Of a stretch of 64,000 nucleotides of DNA, positions 13,479-23,254 are shown one piece after another; position 1 is the first letter of the stretch, and each line of letters opens with the position of its first letter. A program made the position numbers and the translations under genes. Source of the DNA: Magnetococcales bacterium WMHbin3 (GTDB lineage Bacteria; Pseudomonadota; Magnetococcia; Magnetococcales; Magnetaquicoccaceae); assembly GCA_002753185.1 (NCBI GenBank), contig PDZX01000009.1:26145-90144 (forward strand). The letters are read 5' to 3'. The notes under the pieces were generated by a model, which was not told the origin of the DNA, searched no databases, and saw only the letters and a program-made list of their open reading frames with translations.

Positions 13479-13706
13479 ATGACCAAAAATACCGATTTGC
13501 TGGACTTGACCGATGACGACTTCTTTCGCATAGCATGCGATCTGAGGCACTGGACTCAGACGGACGATTTTATAAATGAAGTCAAGACAAGCCAACAAGG
13601 GCGAAAGAAGGCATTCGAGGAAGAGATGAGACGCAGCAAAATGAGTAACGAGGAGTTATCCAGGACCGTGGACTGGGTCGAACCGGATTACGCATCCGCG
13701 CCGTGA
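13479..13706 (+). CDS. Small acidic protein of unknown function
   Basis: A 75-aa ORF starting at an ATG preceded by a good Shine-Dalgarno (AAAGGCGAG). The protein is charged (MTKNTDLLDLTDDDFFRIAC at the N-terminus, then mixed Lys/Glu helix segments and a short acidic tail), has no signal peptide or membrane segment, and is probably helical. I do not recognise the family. It stands alone between a perfect-consensus promoter and a hairpin terminator, so it looks like a small monocistronic gene that is strongly transcribed. Base composition is lower in GC than the flanking kinase gene, like the large unknown gene downstream. It could belong with that gene, but the terminator between them argues for separate transcripts. 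Confidence 0.6.
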   Translation: MTKNTDLLDLTDDDFFRIACDLRHWTQTDDFINEVKTSQQGRKKAFEEEMRRSKMSNEELSRTVDWVEPDYASAP

Positions 13707-13824
13707 ACCAGTCGCCGGGCATGCCCGGCGGATCAAGCGGGTTTTCAAGCATCGAATCGAATCACCAGTTCCGCCATGCAGCGGAATCTGGTAAGTTTCT
13801 TTTTTGACATTGATGCCCACACAT

Positions 13825-13850
13825 AACGCCCCAAACGGGGCGTTCTTGTT
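13825..13850 (+). terminator. Rho-independent terminator
   Basis: An 8-bp perfect stem (AACGCCCC at 13825-13832 with GGGGCGTT at 13837-13844), a 4-base loop AAAC and a T-rich tail (CTTGTTT). It lies about 120 bp after the 75-aa ORF and before the 1031-aa gene. Confidence 0.75.
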
Positions 13851-13997
13851 TGCGCCATGCAATACAACTTTGTCAATTAATATGCATGATTGACATCAAA
13901 TATCGTTACATGCACAGAACAAGAATAGCAGTTCAATTCAAAACATGCTGGCATTTATTATTATTTTGCCTGCATTAACCTGTTATCGGATGACACC

Positions 13998-16900
13998 ATG
14001 AGCAGAACCGCATTGAAAACGGATTTTCAGGTTGTTCCTTACAGCTACAGCAGTCTATGTCATGTCATAGCCACCCATATTCAACAGCCGATCAAAGATA
14101 TTGCCGACAAATCGCAACTCAAGGCGATCCATCGCGCCCTTTGCGCCTTGAGACCTCCAAAGATCAAAGGAAAATTCCCGGTTCACCCGATTACAATGAT
14201 TATTGAGATGGAATATGTTGATCGATCCCATCTGCAAGACTACGCAGAATTTGAAGTGTATTCGTTTCAGGGTTACGAAAGATACTGCCTGCGCATTCAC
14301 ATCGTTCTGGATGCCTATCCCGCCGGAGCGGTGGCGCGCACCCTGACCGGAGAGCAACATCTGAAGGAGTTCACGGCGCAACTGAAAATGGACTATGCCG
14401 CCTCCCTGGTGATTCGCAAACAGCCCCGCACCTTTCTGGCAAAAGTGGTCATGCGCTTCCCATGGCAACACCTGAAGAACGCATTCAACCTCTCCTTGTT
14501 GCGGTCCTACCAGGTCGGATTGTTCGGGCTTTCCATGGAAGTGCATGACTCCATTGCATGGGCGGAACAGGACCGCGTGGTGTCCGCCTGCGCGGCCAGC
14601 GCATTGACGGTTCAGTTCCATGCGATGGGACTGGACCGTTACAATCCCCGCTACCCCTCACCCGCCCAGATCACCCAAGCCGCCCATACCGGCACCCCCA
14701 CGGCCAAACCGATCTTTCCCAACGATGGTCTGACCACGACCATGATGTCCATGGCAATCCGGGATCTTGGCCTTGAACCATATCATCGGCGACTCTTCCC
14801 TCAAAGCACACCTGACTCCACCAAACCGCCAAAAACAATCCGTCTGGAAGCACACCGCGCGATTAACCAGGTCATGCGGATCGTGCATGCCTATGCGCGA
14901 CAAAAAGTGACCGCCCCCATTCTTGGCGTCGCCCTGTTCGAAAAGACGGACGACAAAACGCCGCAAAACCACAGAGCATATCGCTATCAAGCCCTGCACG
15001 CCGTCACCCTGTTCGGAGGGGAAGAATGGCAGCCGGAATCGAAATCCCATGATTGGGCAACCGATTACGACATGGTTGCCCAATCCGGCACCAGTGACAC
15101 CATTCGCTCCGTAGCCGATTCATTGAATTACCTCATTGGTCACGACGATCAAGCAGGGCCTTTCACCCTGTGCGCTCGTCACAAAACGACAGAGACCGTG
15201 CATACCGACCTGCCAGACCAAAAAAAACATACCCTGACCAGGATCATGGAGTACCTGGATCACACAAATCCTAACAATTATAGCGACAAAATCATCAATA
15301 ACGACTCGCTTCCAGAAAGGTTTCGTCTTCCCAACCATGTCCTTCTTGCAATGGATCATCAGATTCGCGTACATCTGACATCTGTTGAGGATCTGGCATG
15401 GCATTTCACCAATGATCTCCATCTTTTATTCAAGCGTGCCAGAATAACTTTACAAGAAAAATATAAGACAATATTATACTTTTTTTGCCCATGGCCAGAA
15501 GACCATGAGCCGGACGAAAAATATCTAACACAAAACGAATCAAATCATTTTCCAGGCTACCTTTGGGATATCAAGCTGTATCATGTCAACTCCCTCAAAG
15601 ACGAATTGCGCAAACAATTCCATCAAACAAATCAGCTACCTGCCGACAACTCAGCATCAAGATTCCTGGTCAGAAGCCTGCCCCTGTACCTTTGGCGGGC
15701 CACGGCATGGAGTGGAGGGCACCGCATCATGGACATCCTGATCGATGCCACGGATGCCCGTCCTTGCAACATGGTCCTTCAGGTCATGGTCTATTGGCAC
15801 AAACTGCACAAATACGCCATGCAGGTCTTTCCGGGAGACATCCAGTCGTCGCCGCACACGCCCTTCCTGAAAGATCATGCGATCTTGACCCGTTGGCGGG
15901 AACAGATCGTGGATCAAGCCCCCACCCAAGCCCCCACGTTCAACGATTGGTACGGTGGCAGCTACTACCCGAGCATGATCAAACCACATGAAAAAAAATG
16001 TTATTACCCGGATGGCATCGAAGACTCTTGCGGGACATACGAAGGCACTCAACAATTACTGGTATCTCAATCAGAAGTATATAAAAATATTGAAAATGAT
16101 ATTTTAAAACCAAAAATTCTGATTATTACGCCAAGAGAATACAGCAAACTTCATTTGGAAAAAACTTGGAAACGCATCGAGACACTGAGATGGCAGTGGA
16201 ACGAAGACACTTCCTATATTTGGCTGATCGACCATGAAGGCACCCTGGTGATCGGACAAGAATGGCCAGTCCAAAACAGTACAAAAAAGTTGGGACACCC
16301 GAACCTTACGGGAGGTGGACCGGCACGGATCGCGGGAGAACTCAAATGGTTTGCCAATCCAGAAAAATTTGTAATCAACAATAAATCAGGTCGTTACACA
16401 AAACGCATCAGCGGGAGACTGGAAGCGCATCTGAAACACGCTGCGGAACTATTTAAGATAATTTTCAATATAATAACAGAATATGAATTTGCTCCGGAAT
16501 ATGGAGAAGGGGAAATCAACTCGCTGCAAGACCTCGAACGCGAACTGGGCTATACCTGCGCAAGCGAAAGGCACGATCAAGAAGAACTCTACTGCAAGGA
16601 ACTGAAAGCAGCCGGGCGCAACCTGGGCATGTCTCTGTTCTGGTCATGGGAGATCCTCACCGCCACGGAACAGGATACCTCTTTCCTTTCCGCCCAGTCC
16701 TGCTGGACCACCGCAACCCGTATGCATACGAATAACTGCAAACAACAACATTTAATGATCTGGTCTTTGTCCACATGGTGGAAACACATCGCGGAGCAAA
16801 CCCCAAACGCAAAAAAGTCCATTGAAGATTTTGATCGCACGGAACTCATCACGCTTCTCGTGGCTACCACCGAACCGGGCACATCGCCACAAGGGGAAGC

Positions 16901-17093
16901 CGAAGCCAGGATGATAAAAGCTGCGGCAGCCCTGGCCCTGGCACGTCTTGCAAAGTTGCGTGACGATACAAAAGACACATTAATTTCTCATATCAGAACA
17001 TTTATGATTGACATGTTACGATACTCACATAACCAATTAAGCCTGACCCGCGCCGAATGGGAAGAAATACACGAGGTCATACTGCTTCCGTAG
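13998..17093 (+). CDS. Large protein of unknown function with an IQM-like motif
   Basis: A 1031-aa protein with no signal peptide or obvious membrane segment, rich in His, Trp and Tyr. Most of it matches nothing I recognise. Residues about 740-815 do look familiar: a strand pair (YIWLIDHEGTLVIG) is followed by LGHPNLTGGGPARIAGEL (765-782) and INNKSGRY (793-800). This spacing resembles the module HSSFLAGG...AAGRL...SGHY that I recall from plant IQM calmodulin-binding proteins and some bacterial toxin-like proteins. Here the usual SGHY His is Arg. The gene is visibly more AT rich than its neighbours, has its own AT-rich 5' region after a terminator, and is not coupled to another gene. Horizontal acquisition and an effector-like or toxin-like role are possible; neither is shown. 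Confidence 0.75.
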   Translation: MSRTALKTDFQVVPYSYSSLCHVIATHIQQPIKDIADKSQLKAIHRALCALRPPKIKGKFPVHPITMIIEMEYVDRSHLQDYAEFEVYSFQGYERYCLRIHIVLDAYPAGAVARTLTGEQHLKEFTAQLKMDYAASLVIRKQPRTFLAKVVMRFPWQHLKNAFNLSLLRSYQVGLFGLSMEVHDSIAWAEQDRVVSACAASALTVQFHAMGLDRYNPRYPSPAQITQAAHTGTPTAKPIFPNDGLTTTMMSMAIRDLGLEPYHRRLFPQSTPDSTKPPKTIRLEAHRAINQVMRIVHAYARQKVTAPILGVALFEKTDDKTPQNHRAYRYQALHAVTLFGGEEWQPESKSHDWATDYDMVAQSGTSDTIRSVADSLNYLIGHDDQAGPFTLCARHKTTETVHTDLPDQKKHTLTRIMEYLDHTNPNNYSDKIINNDSLPERFRLPNHVLLAMDHQIRVHLTSVEDLAWHFTNDLHLLFKRARITLQEKYKTILYFFCPWPEDHEPDEKYLTQNESNHFPGYLWDIKLYHVNSLKDELRKQFHQTNQLPADNSASRFLVRSLPLYLWRATAWSGGHRIMDILIDATDARPCNMVLQVMVYWHKLHKYAMQVFPGDIQSSPHTPFLKDHAILTRWREQIVDQAPTQAPTFNDWYGGSYYPSMIKPHEKKCYYPDGIEDSCGTYEGTQQLLVSQSEVYKNIENDILKPKILIITPREYSKLHLEKTWKRIETLRWQWNEDTSYIWLIDHEGTLVIGQEWPVQNSTKKLGHPNLTGGGPARIAGELKWFANPEKFVINNKSGRYTKRISGRLEAHLKHAAELFKIIFNIITEYEFAPEYGEGEINSLQDLERELGYTCASERHDQEELYCKELKAAGRNLGMSLFWSWEILTATEQDTSFLSAQSCWTTATRMHTNNCKQQHLMIWSLSTWWKHIAEQTPNAKKSIEDFDRTELITLLVATTEPGTSPQGEAEARMIKAAAALALARLAKLRDDTKDTLISHIRTFMIDMLRYSHNQLSLTRAEWEEIHEVILLP

Positions 17094-17261
17094 TGCCCGA
17101 CCCCCGCTCGGACAAAAGCGACACATGCAAGAAACGGAAGAGGCATTTGTGTCCGGGACGATTTTGTGATAAAGTGGTCAATCCGTATTTCGCCAATCAA
17201 CGCGAGATGCGGCAAGCTGCCCAGAGTCACCACAATTTCGCCGGATCGTGGAACGCAATTT

Positions 17262-19877
17262 ATGAAACCAAGCCATTGGATGGTTGTTGGAGCCGTTTCC
17301 CTGATAACATTCAGTTTATGGGCGTGGTTCAATCAGCCACTGGAAGAACCCCTCTGGCCCGACCGGGTAATGGGGTTCGCCTTCTCCCCCTACCGGGCCG
17401 ACCAGGACCCACAAAAAAACATCCACCCCACGGTGGAACAAATCGACGCAGACCTCGCGTTGCTGGCCGGCAAGACCTACGCGGTGCGCAGCTATACCGT
17501 CGAAGGGGTGCTGGCCGAAATCCCCAGACTGGCCCACAAGCACGGCATCAACGTCATGGTCGGCGGCTGGATCGATACCGACGAGGCCCGCAACAACGCC
17601 GAAATCGAACGCCTCATCAAAACCGTCAACGCCAATGCCCAAAACGTGGTGCGCGTGATCGTGGGTAACGAAAGTCTGCTGCACGACCGCATCCCCATCG
17701 AAAAATTGATGAAATACCTCGACCGGGTCCGCGAGGCGGTCAACGCCCCCGTCAGCACCGCCGAACCCTGGCACATCTGGCTGAAACATCCGGAATTGCT
17801 CAAACACGTCGATTTCATCACCGTCCACATGCTCCCCTACTGGGAAGGGATCGAACAAGAAAAAGCCGTGGACTACATCCTCTACCGGATGCACGAATTG
17901 AAGGAAGCCTACCCCAACAAACCGATCATCATCGGCGAGGTGGGCTGGCCCAGCGAAGGTCGCACCCGCATGAACGCCAAAACTGGCCTCGCGGAACAGG
18001 CCACCTTCCTGCGCCGCTTCCTGGCCAGGGCCATCAAGGAAAAATACGTCTACTACGTCATCGAAGCCTTCGACCAACCCTGGAAAAGCAACTCCCTGGA
18101 ACGGGGCGTCGGCTCCTACTGGGGGGTCTACAACGCCGACCGGGAACCCAAATTCCCCTTCCACGCCCCCATCGTCAACATCCCCCAATGGTACGTCCTG
18201 GCCGGGGCCTCGGTCATCGTCGGACTGCTCACCCTCACCCTGCTGTTTCTGGACAGCAAAAGCCTGCGCAAACGGGGACGCTTCTTTCTGGCCATCCTCG
18301 CCTATGCCGTGGCCTCCCTGTCGGTGTGGGTGGTCTACAACTACAGCCAGCAATACCTGAGCAAGGGCGCGGTAATATTCGGCTTCCTGCTCGCCATAGG
18401 CATGATCGGGGTGATCATGGTGCTGTTCGCCGAAGCCCACGAATGGGCAGAAGCCGCCTGGGTACACGCCCGCCGCCGCACCCTGGAACCCATGTCCTCC
18501 GTCCTGGACGAACAACTCCCCTGGGTCTCGGTCCACGTCCCGGCCTACAACGAACCCCCGGACATGATGATCCTCACCCTGGACGCCCTCGCCAGGCTCG
18601 ACTACCCCCGCTTCGAGGTGCTGGTGATCGACAACAACACCAAGGACCCCGCCATCTGGGAACCGGTGCGCGACCACTGTGCCAAACTGGGGGAACGGTT
18701 CCGCTTCTTTCACGTCGATCCGCTGGCCGGCTTCAAGGCCGGCGCCCTCAACCACGCCCTGCGCCATACCGACCCGCGCGCCGAGGTGGTCGCGGTGATC
18801 GACAGCGACTATCTGGTCGAACGCGACTGGCTGCGCGACCTCACCCCCCAGTTCCTCAACCCGGAAATCGCCATCGTCCAGGCCCCGCAAGACTACCACG
18901 ACCAGGACGAGAGCCTGTTCAAATCCATGTGCTACGCCGAATACCGGGGCTTCTTCTACATCGGCATGATCACCCGCAACGAACGCAACGCCATCATCCA
19001 GCACTGCACCATGACCATGGTGCGTCGCAAGGCGCTGGAAGAGGTCAATGGCTGGGCCGAATGGTGCATCACCGAGGACGCGGAACTGGGCCTGCGCATC
19101 TTCGAAAAGGGCTATCAGGCCACCTACATCCCCCGCAGCTACGGTCGCGGCCTGATGCCCGACACCTTCATCGACTACAAAAAACAACGCCTGCGCTGGG
19201 CCTACGGCGCGGTGCGCATCATGCGCGCCCACCTGGCGGAACTGTTCGGCATGCGCCCCACCAAACTCACCCTGGGACAACGCTATCACTTTCTGGCCGG
19301 CTGGATGCCCTGGCTGGGCGACGGCCTGAACCTCCTCTTCAACATCATCGCCCTGGGCTGGTCCCTGGCCATGATCGCCGCCCCGCAATACGCCGATGCC
19401 CCCTCCGTGGTGTTCAGCGTGCTCCCCCTGATCCTGTTCGGTTTCAAGATCCTCAAACACCTGCATCTCTATTACACCAACGTGGGGATCAGACCCATGC
19501 AATCCCTGGCCGCCGCCATCGCCGGCCTCTCCCTGACCCACACCATCTCCCTGGCCATGATGCAGGGGTTTTTCGGTGGCGACAAACCCTTCTTCCGCAC
19601 CCCGAAACAGGCGGAAGGCCATCGCTTTCTCCACGCCCTGGCCGCCGCCCGCGAGGAGACCCTTCTCATGCTCGCCTTCTGGGTCGCGGCCTGGGGAGTC
19701 GAGATCCGCGTCGGTTTCGACTTCTTCGACACCCGCGTCTGGGTATTGGTCCTGCTGGTGCAATCCATGCCCTATGCCATCAGCCTGCTGATGGCAGGCA
19801 TCAGCGGCCTGCCGGAGACGCGTCGGGTCACACCCCTGCCCGCCCCCCCGTTAGCCCCCGCGCCCCATGGAGGATAA
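17262..19877 (+). CDS. GH17-GT2 fusion, probable beta-1,3(1,6)-glucan synthase (NdvB/NdvC-like)
   Basis: An 871-aa membrane protein. I start at the ATG of MKPSHWMVVGAVSLITF, which gives a signal anchor; the open frame extends 96 bases further upstream. Residues about 30-310 are a glycoside hydrolase family 17 domain outside the membrane, with the acid Glu137 (VGNESL) and nucleophile Glu226 (GEVGWPSEG) both present. Several membrane helices (about 315-425) lead to a processive GT2 domain with DNNTKD, DSD (Asp514), TED (Asp606) and QRLRW (642-646), then further helices. This layout is known from rhizobial and pseudomonad NdvB/NdvC, which make cyclic or branched periplasmic beta-glucans; GH17 is thought to branch or cyclise the chain. 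The next gene, a phosphoglycerol-transferase-like enzyme, fits decoration of that glucan. Confidence 0.88.
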   Translation: MKPSHWMVVGAVSLITFSLWAWFNQPLEEPLWPDRVMGFAFSPYRADQDPQKNIHPTVEQIDADLALLAGKTYAVRSYTVEGVLAEIPRLAHKHGINVMVGGWIDTDEARNNAEIERLIKTVNANAQNVVRVIVGNESLLHDRIPIEKLMKYLDRVREAVNAPVSTAEPWHIWLKHPELLKHVDFITVHMLPYWEGIEQEKAVDYILYRMHELKEAYPNKPIIIGEVGWPSEGRTRMNAKTGLAEQATFLRRFLARAIKEKYVYYVIEAFDQPWKSNSLERGVGSYWGVYNADREPKFPFHAPIVNIPQWYVLAGASVIVGLLTLTLLFLDSKSLRKRGRFFLAILAYAVASLSVWVVYNYSQQYLSKGAVIFGFLLAIGMIGVIMVLFAEAHEWAEAAWVHARRRTLEPMSSVLDEQLPWVSVHVPAYNEPPDMMILTLDALARLDYPRFEVLVIDNNTKDPAIWEPVRDHCAKLGERFRFFHVDPLAGFKAGALNHALRHTDPRAEVVAVIDSDYLVERDWLRDLTPQFLNPEIAIVQAPQDYHDQDESLFKSMCYAEYRGFFYIGMITRNERNAIIQHCTMTMVRRKALEEVNGWAEWCITEDAELGLRIFEKGYQATYIPRSYGRGLMPDTFIDYKKQRLRWAYGAVRIMRAHLAELFGMRPTKLTLGQRYHFLAGWMPWLGDGLNLLFNIIALGWSLAMIAAPQYADAPSVVFSVLPLILFGFKILKHLHLYYTNVGIRPMQSLAAAIAGLSLTHTISLAMMQGFFGGDKPFFRTPKQAEGHRFLHALAAAREETLLMLAFWVAAWGVEIRVGFDFFDTRVWVLVLLVQSMPYAISLLMAGISGLPETRRVTPLPAPPLAPAPHGG

Positions 19878-19884
19878 ACCAGCC

Positions 19885-21555
19885 ATGACCCCCCTCGCCC
19901 TCCTCGGAGGCATCCTGGTCAACCGCTATACCCTTTTCCTGGCCGGTCTCGGCCTCTATCTGCTCGCCACCCATCCGCTCATCGAGATGACCCACGGCAT
20001 CGAGCGCATGGAGATCCCACTACTGCTCTATCTTTATTACTGCCTCAACGCCTTCGCCAGGGAATCGAAATGGCGGGCCGTCACCGCCGCCTTGCCGCTG
20101 GTCATACTCTATCTGGTCCACGATTATTACTTTATGCGATTTTTCCGCATTCCAAAGATCAACGACCTGACCCAGGTCCCGGAACTGTTCAGCGTCACCG
20201 GCTGGGAAGTCAACCTGACCCTCGCCTGCGTGGCCCTGCTGCTCCTCTACCTGCTGTTCACCCGGTTTCACGTCACCAGAAAGGGCCTGCTCCTGGCAAT
20301 GCCTGCTGTGCTTGTGCTGGGTGGCCCAATGCTGCATCCGGCCAGTTTCATTCAGGTCTATTCCACCCTCTCCCGCGAGGTGATCCATTACGCCACGGTC
20401 GTCAACGTGGAGTACAACGGCCGCCTGGTCACCGCCCTCTACAACGAGGCCAGGCGCCGGGATACCATGTCCCATATCGCCCAATACCGCGACATCGAAA
20501 AACTGGCCATGCGCCTTCCCGCCGATCTGGAAAAACCGGACAAGACCAATGGCCGCAATGTCCACTTGATCGTTCTGGAAGGTTTTCTCGACCCGACCCT
20601 GCTGGCCAATCTCCCCGCCTCCCTCCAGCCGCTCCACCCGGATTTCCTCGAAGCCCTCTCCCCGCATCTGGGTTTTTCCATCTCGCCGGTCTTCGGCGGC
20701 TACACCGCCCAGGCGGAATTCGAGGTTCTGTGCGGCGTCCCCGCGTTCCAGGAGTTCGACGAAATCGAGTTCAACGTCTTCTCCGGCTCGCCCACCTACT
20801 GCCTGCCGGCCATCCTGGGCCGTCTCGGCTACCGAACCGCCGCCTCCAACGCCTTCAAACCCGACTTCTTCAACGCCATGCCCGCCTATCGCGGCCTGGG
20901 CTTCGAGGCGATTTATTTCGCCAAGGAGTACACACCGTCCATGGAAACCTATCTTGCCAAGGGCGAAGGAGTAGAAAATAAATATTTCTACGATACCGAG
21001 CTGTTCACCCAGAATCTGGCCTTCGTCGAACGGATGCTGGCCGACAAAAAGCCGTTCTTCAATTATCTCCTGACCGTCTACGGCCATTTCCCCTTCGAGT
21101 ACGGCAGCCGGATGGGGCCGCCACGCTATCCCGCCCCCGCCCTCCCCTGGGATCTGGAACGGATCATCAACCAGCTCCATTACCGCTCCAAGGCCGTGAG
21201 CGACTACGTGCGACAACTCAGAGCACTGGATCCAGAGGCGCTGATCATCCTGGTCAGCGATCACCTCCCCCCCCTGGAAGGCGGCGTCAATGTCTACGGC
21301 AAATTCGGCTATCTGCGGGAAGGGCTGGAAGAACGCTTCTATCGCAACCGGTTGCTGATCTTCCGCAACGGCCATCCAGAGAAAAAAGAAAATTTTTATC
21401 ATTTCAATATTTACAGAACAATCCTCGACCATGTCACCGCCGGGGAGTACTGCAAAAACAGGCCTTGCGACTTTCGCTTTCCGTTCGACAAGGAGACCTT
21501 GCGGGACGACTATCACATCATCATGGGACTGGCGTCTAAAGGGTTGAACCTGTAA
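19885..21555 (+). CDS. LtaS/OpgB-like phosphoglycerol transferase (alkaline phosphatase superfamily)
   Basis: A 556-aa protein with about five N-terminal membrane helices (1-165) and a C-terminal periplasmic sulfatase-fold domain. Active-site features visible are the Thr in GGYTAQAEFEV (Thr274), which corresponds to the nucleophile of LtaS-type enzymes, and the metal-binding SDH in ILVSDHLPP. I choose the ATG at 19885 because the Shine-Dalgarno GGAGG lies 11 bases upstream of it; an earlier in-frame ATG sits before that site. Its start follows the glucan synthase stop by 7 bp. LtaS/OpgB relatives move phosphoglycerol from phosphatidylglycerol onto a glycan or polymer. Given its neighbour, decoration of a periplasmic beta-glucan is the likely job, although lipid or LPS modification cannot be excluded. 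Confidence 0.83.
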   Translation: MTPLALLGGILVNRYTLFLAGLGLYLLATHPLIEMTHGIERMEIPLLLYLYYCLNAFARESKWRAVTAALPLVILYLVHDYYFMRFFRIPKINDLTQVPELFSVTGWEVNLTLACVALLLLYLLFTRFHVTRKGLLLAMPAVLVLGGPMLHPASFIQVYSTLSREVIHYATVVNVEYNGRLVTALYNEARRRDTMSHIAQYRDIEKLAMRLPADLEKPDKTNGRNVHLIVLEGFLDPTLLANLPASLQPLHPDFLEALSPHLGFSISPVFGGYTAQAEFEVLCGVPAFQEFDEIEFNVFSGSPTYCLPAILGRLGYRTAASNAFKPDFFNAMPAYRGLGFEAIYFAKEYTPSMETYLAKGEGVENKYFYDTELFTQNLAFVERMLADKKPFFNYLLTVYGHFPFEYGSRMGPPRYPAPALPWDLERIINQLHYRSKAVSDYVRQLRALDPEALIILVSDHLPPLEGGVNVYGKFGYLREGLEERFYRNRLLIFRNGHPEKKENFYHFNIYRTILDHVTAGEYCKNRPCDFRFPFDKETLRDDYHIIMGLASKGLNL

Positions 21556-21573
21556 AGAACGCTTGACAATCAC

Positions 21574-21747
21574 ATGCAAATCATTTACATTCTATTCGCC
21601 TTGTCGCTATTGCCAGGTTGCACGGCCAAGGAAGTCGGTAACGCGGTATATCAGGGATTGAAAAACAAACAGTGCATTGCCGAGCAGGGCGCTCCCATCC
21701 GATGTGCCCACCAACAAACCGACCTTGGGGGAGGACGTTATGAATAA
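21574..21747 (+). CDS. Tiny lipoprotein, translationally coupled to a chemoreceptor
   Basis: A 57-aa ORF with a clear lipoprotein signal: [16 protein letters not shown], lipobox LPGC, lipidated Cys at residue 16. The mature part is only 42 residues ([18 protein letters not shown]...) with two further cysteines at 34 and 44 that could pair. The stop overlaps the first codons of the chemoreceptor (ATGAATAA), which implies coupling. A TTGACA hexamer at 21563-21568 with TACATT 17 bases later may be a promoter for the chemoreceptor; it would start transcription inside this ORF, so the ORF may instead be expressed by read-through from the glucan genes. I know no function. Confidence 0.6.
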   Translation: MQIIYILFALSLLPGCTAKEVGNAVYQGLKNKQCIAEQGAPIRCAHQQTDLGGGRYE

Positions 21748-23233
21748 TATGAAGATCGGCACAAGACTCGCATCGGGTTTTTTGTTTATATTGATTATCA
21801 TTTCAGGAGCATTCGGACTGGTGCTGTTCGAAACTCTGGAAATTCGCAAGGAATCCAAAACCATCCGTGACGAGTCCGTGCCGTTCGCCCTGCTGGCGGA
21901 AAAGATGTCCGGGGATGTCAACGCCGTGCAACAGTTCCTGACGGATGCCTCCCTCACCCACGAACGGGAAGCGGTTCGCGAGGCGATGGAGTTCGCCGGG
22001 CATGTCCGTGAAGGCAGCGACCAATTCTTGCGGATGTTCAGCGACGAACACAACCAGGCCGAGATGAAACGGGTGGACGACATCCGCAAAAACTTCGAAA
22101 AATTCCTGGTGACTGGCCAGAAGATGGTGGAGGCCTACATCGAACGGGGCAAGGAAGAGGGCGATACCCTCATGGAGGCATTCGACAAGGATGCCGATAA
22201 CTTGCGCAAGGCCTTGGAACCATTGCGGGAAAGCCAGCTCACCGAGGTACGGAACAAATTGGTCCATGCGGTGGAAACCACGGAAACGCTGGAATCCTGG
22301 CTCATCGGCATTGCCGGGTTCACGCTGCTCGCCACCCTGCTCATCGCCCTACTGCTCACCCGTGGCATCACCAAACCCTTGCATGGCTGTCTCAACCTGT
22401 TGGAACGCTTCGCGGAAGGGGATCTGACGATTCGCTGCGACCTGATACGCAAGGACGAGATGGGCCAACTTTCGCACACCATCTCCACCACGGCGGAACG
22501 TCTGCGCACGGTCATGCAGGATATCCACAATGCCGCATCCCAGGTGACCTCCGGCAGCCAGGAGATCTCCGACGCGGCGCAGAACCTCTCCCAGGGGGCG
22601 TCCGAGCAGGCGGCCTCCATCGAGGAGACCTCTGCCTCCATGGAGGAGATGGCCAAGAACATTCGGCAAAATACCGACCATGCCCACACGACCCACACTT
22701 TGGCGCAAAAGACCGCCAGGGAGGCGGCGAACGGGGGCGAGGCGGTGGCCGAGGCGGTCAACGCCATGCGGGAGATCGCCGCGCGGATCGGCATCATCGA
22801 GGAGATCGCCAGACAGACCAACCTGCTGGCCCTGAACGCGGCCATCGAGGCAGCGCGGGCCGGGGAGCAGGGCAAGGGGTTCGCGGTGGTGGCCGCCGAA
22901 GTGAGAAAACTGGCGGAGCGCAGCCAAACCGCAGCCAGCGAGATCGGCCAACTCTCCAGTTCCAGCGTATCGGTGGCGGAACGGGCCGGGGCGATCATTC
23001 ACGAACTGGTGCCCGACATCCTCAAGACCTCCGAGTTGATTCAGGAGATCAACGCCGCCAGCCAGGAGCAGAGCCAGAAGGCCCTGGAAATCAACCAATC
23101 GATCCAGCGGTTGGACCAGGTGATCCAGCAGAATGCCGGGGCCTCCGAGGAGTTGGCCGCCACTTCCGAGGAGTTGAACGCCCAGGCGGAATTGATGCGG
23201 CAATCCATTGCCTTTTTCAACCTGGGGGGATGA
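21740..23233 (+). CDS. Methyl-accepting chemotaxis protein
   Basis: A 497-aa chemoreceptor of normal length. It has a first membrane helix (about 9-31), a periplasmic four-helix-bundle sensor (about 32-190), a second membrane helix ([18 protein letters not shown], about 193-212), a HAMP domain (about 213-265) and the signalling coiled coil. The tip hallmark near residues 360-385 reads [20 protein letters not shown], the part that docks CheW and CheA. Methylation-type Glu/Gln pairs flank it ([12 protein letters not shown] and [13 protein letters not shown]). The ATG chosen follows GGGGGAGGACGTT; an upstream in-frame ATG would add 21 unconserved residues. The ligand is unknown. No other che genes are in the window. 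It overlaps the upstream tiny lipoprotein by 8 bp. Confidence 0.95.
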   Translation: MNNMKIGTRLASGFLFILIIISGAFGLVLFETLEIRKESKTIRDESVPFALLAEKMSGDVNAVQQFLTDASLTHEREAVREAMEFAGHVREGSDQFLRMFSDEHNQAEMKRVDDIRKNFEKFLVTGQKMVEAYIERGKEEGDTLMEAFDKDADNLRKALEPLRESQLTEVRNKLVHAVETTETLESWLIGIAGFTLLATLLIALLLTRGITKPLHGCLNLLERFAEGDLTIRCDLIRKDEMGQLSHTISTTAERLRTVMQDIHNAASQVTSGSQEISDAAQNLSQGASEQAASIEETSASMEEMAKNIRQNTDHAHTTHTLAQKTAREAANGGEAVAEAVNAMREIAARIGIIEEIARQTNLLALNAAIEAARAGEQGKGFAVVAAEVRKLAERSQTAASEIGQLSSSSVSVAERAGAIIHELVPDILKTSELIQEINAASQEQSQKALEINQSIQRLDQVIQQNAGASEELAATSEELNAQAELMRQSIAFFNLGG

Positions 23234-23254
23234 ACGTCCTCCGCACCGGGGGTT

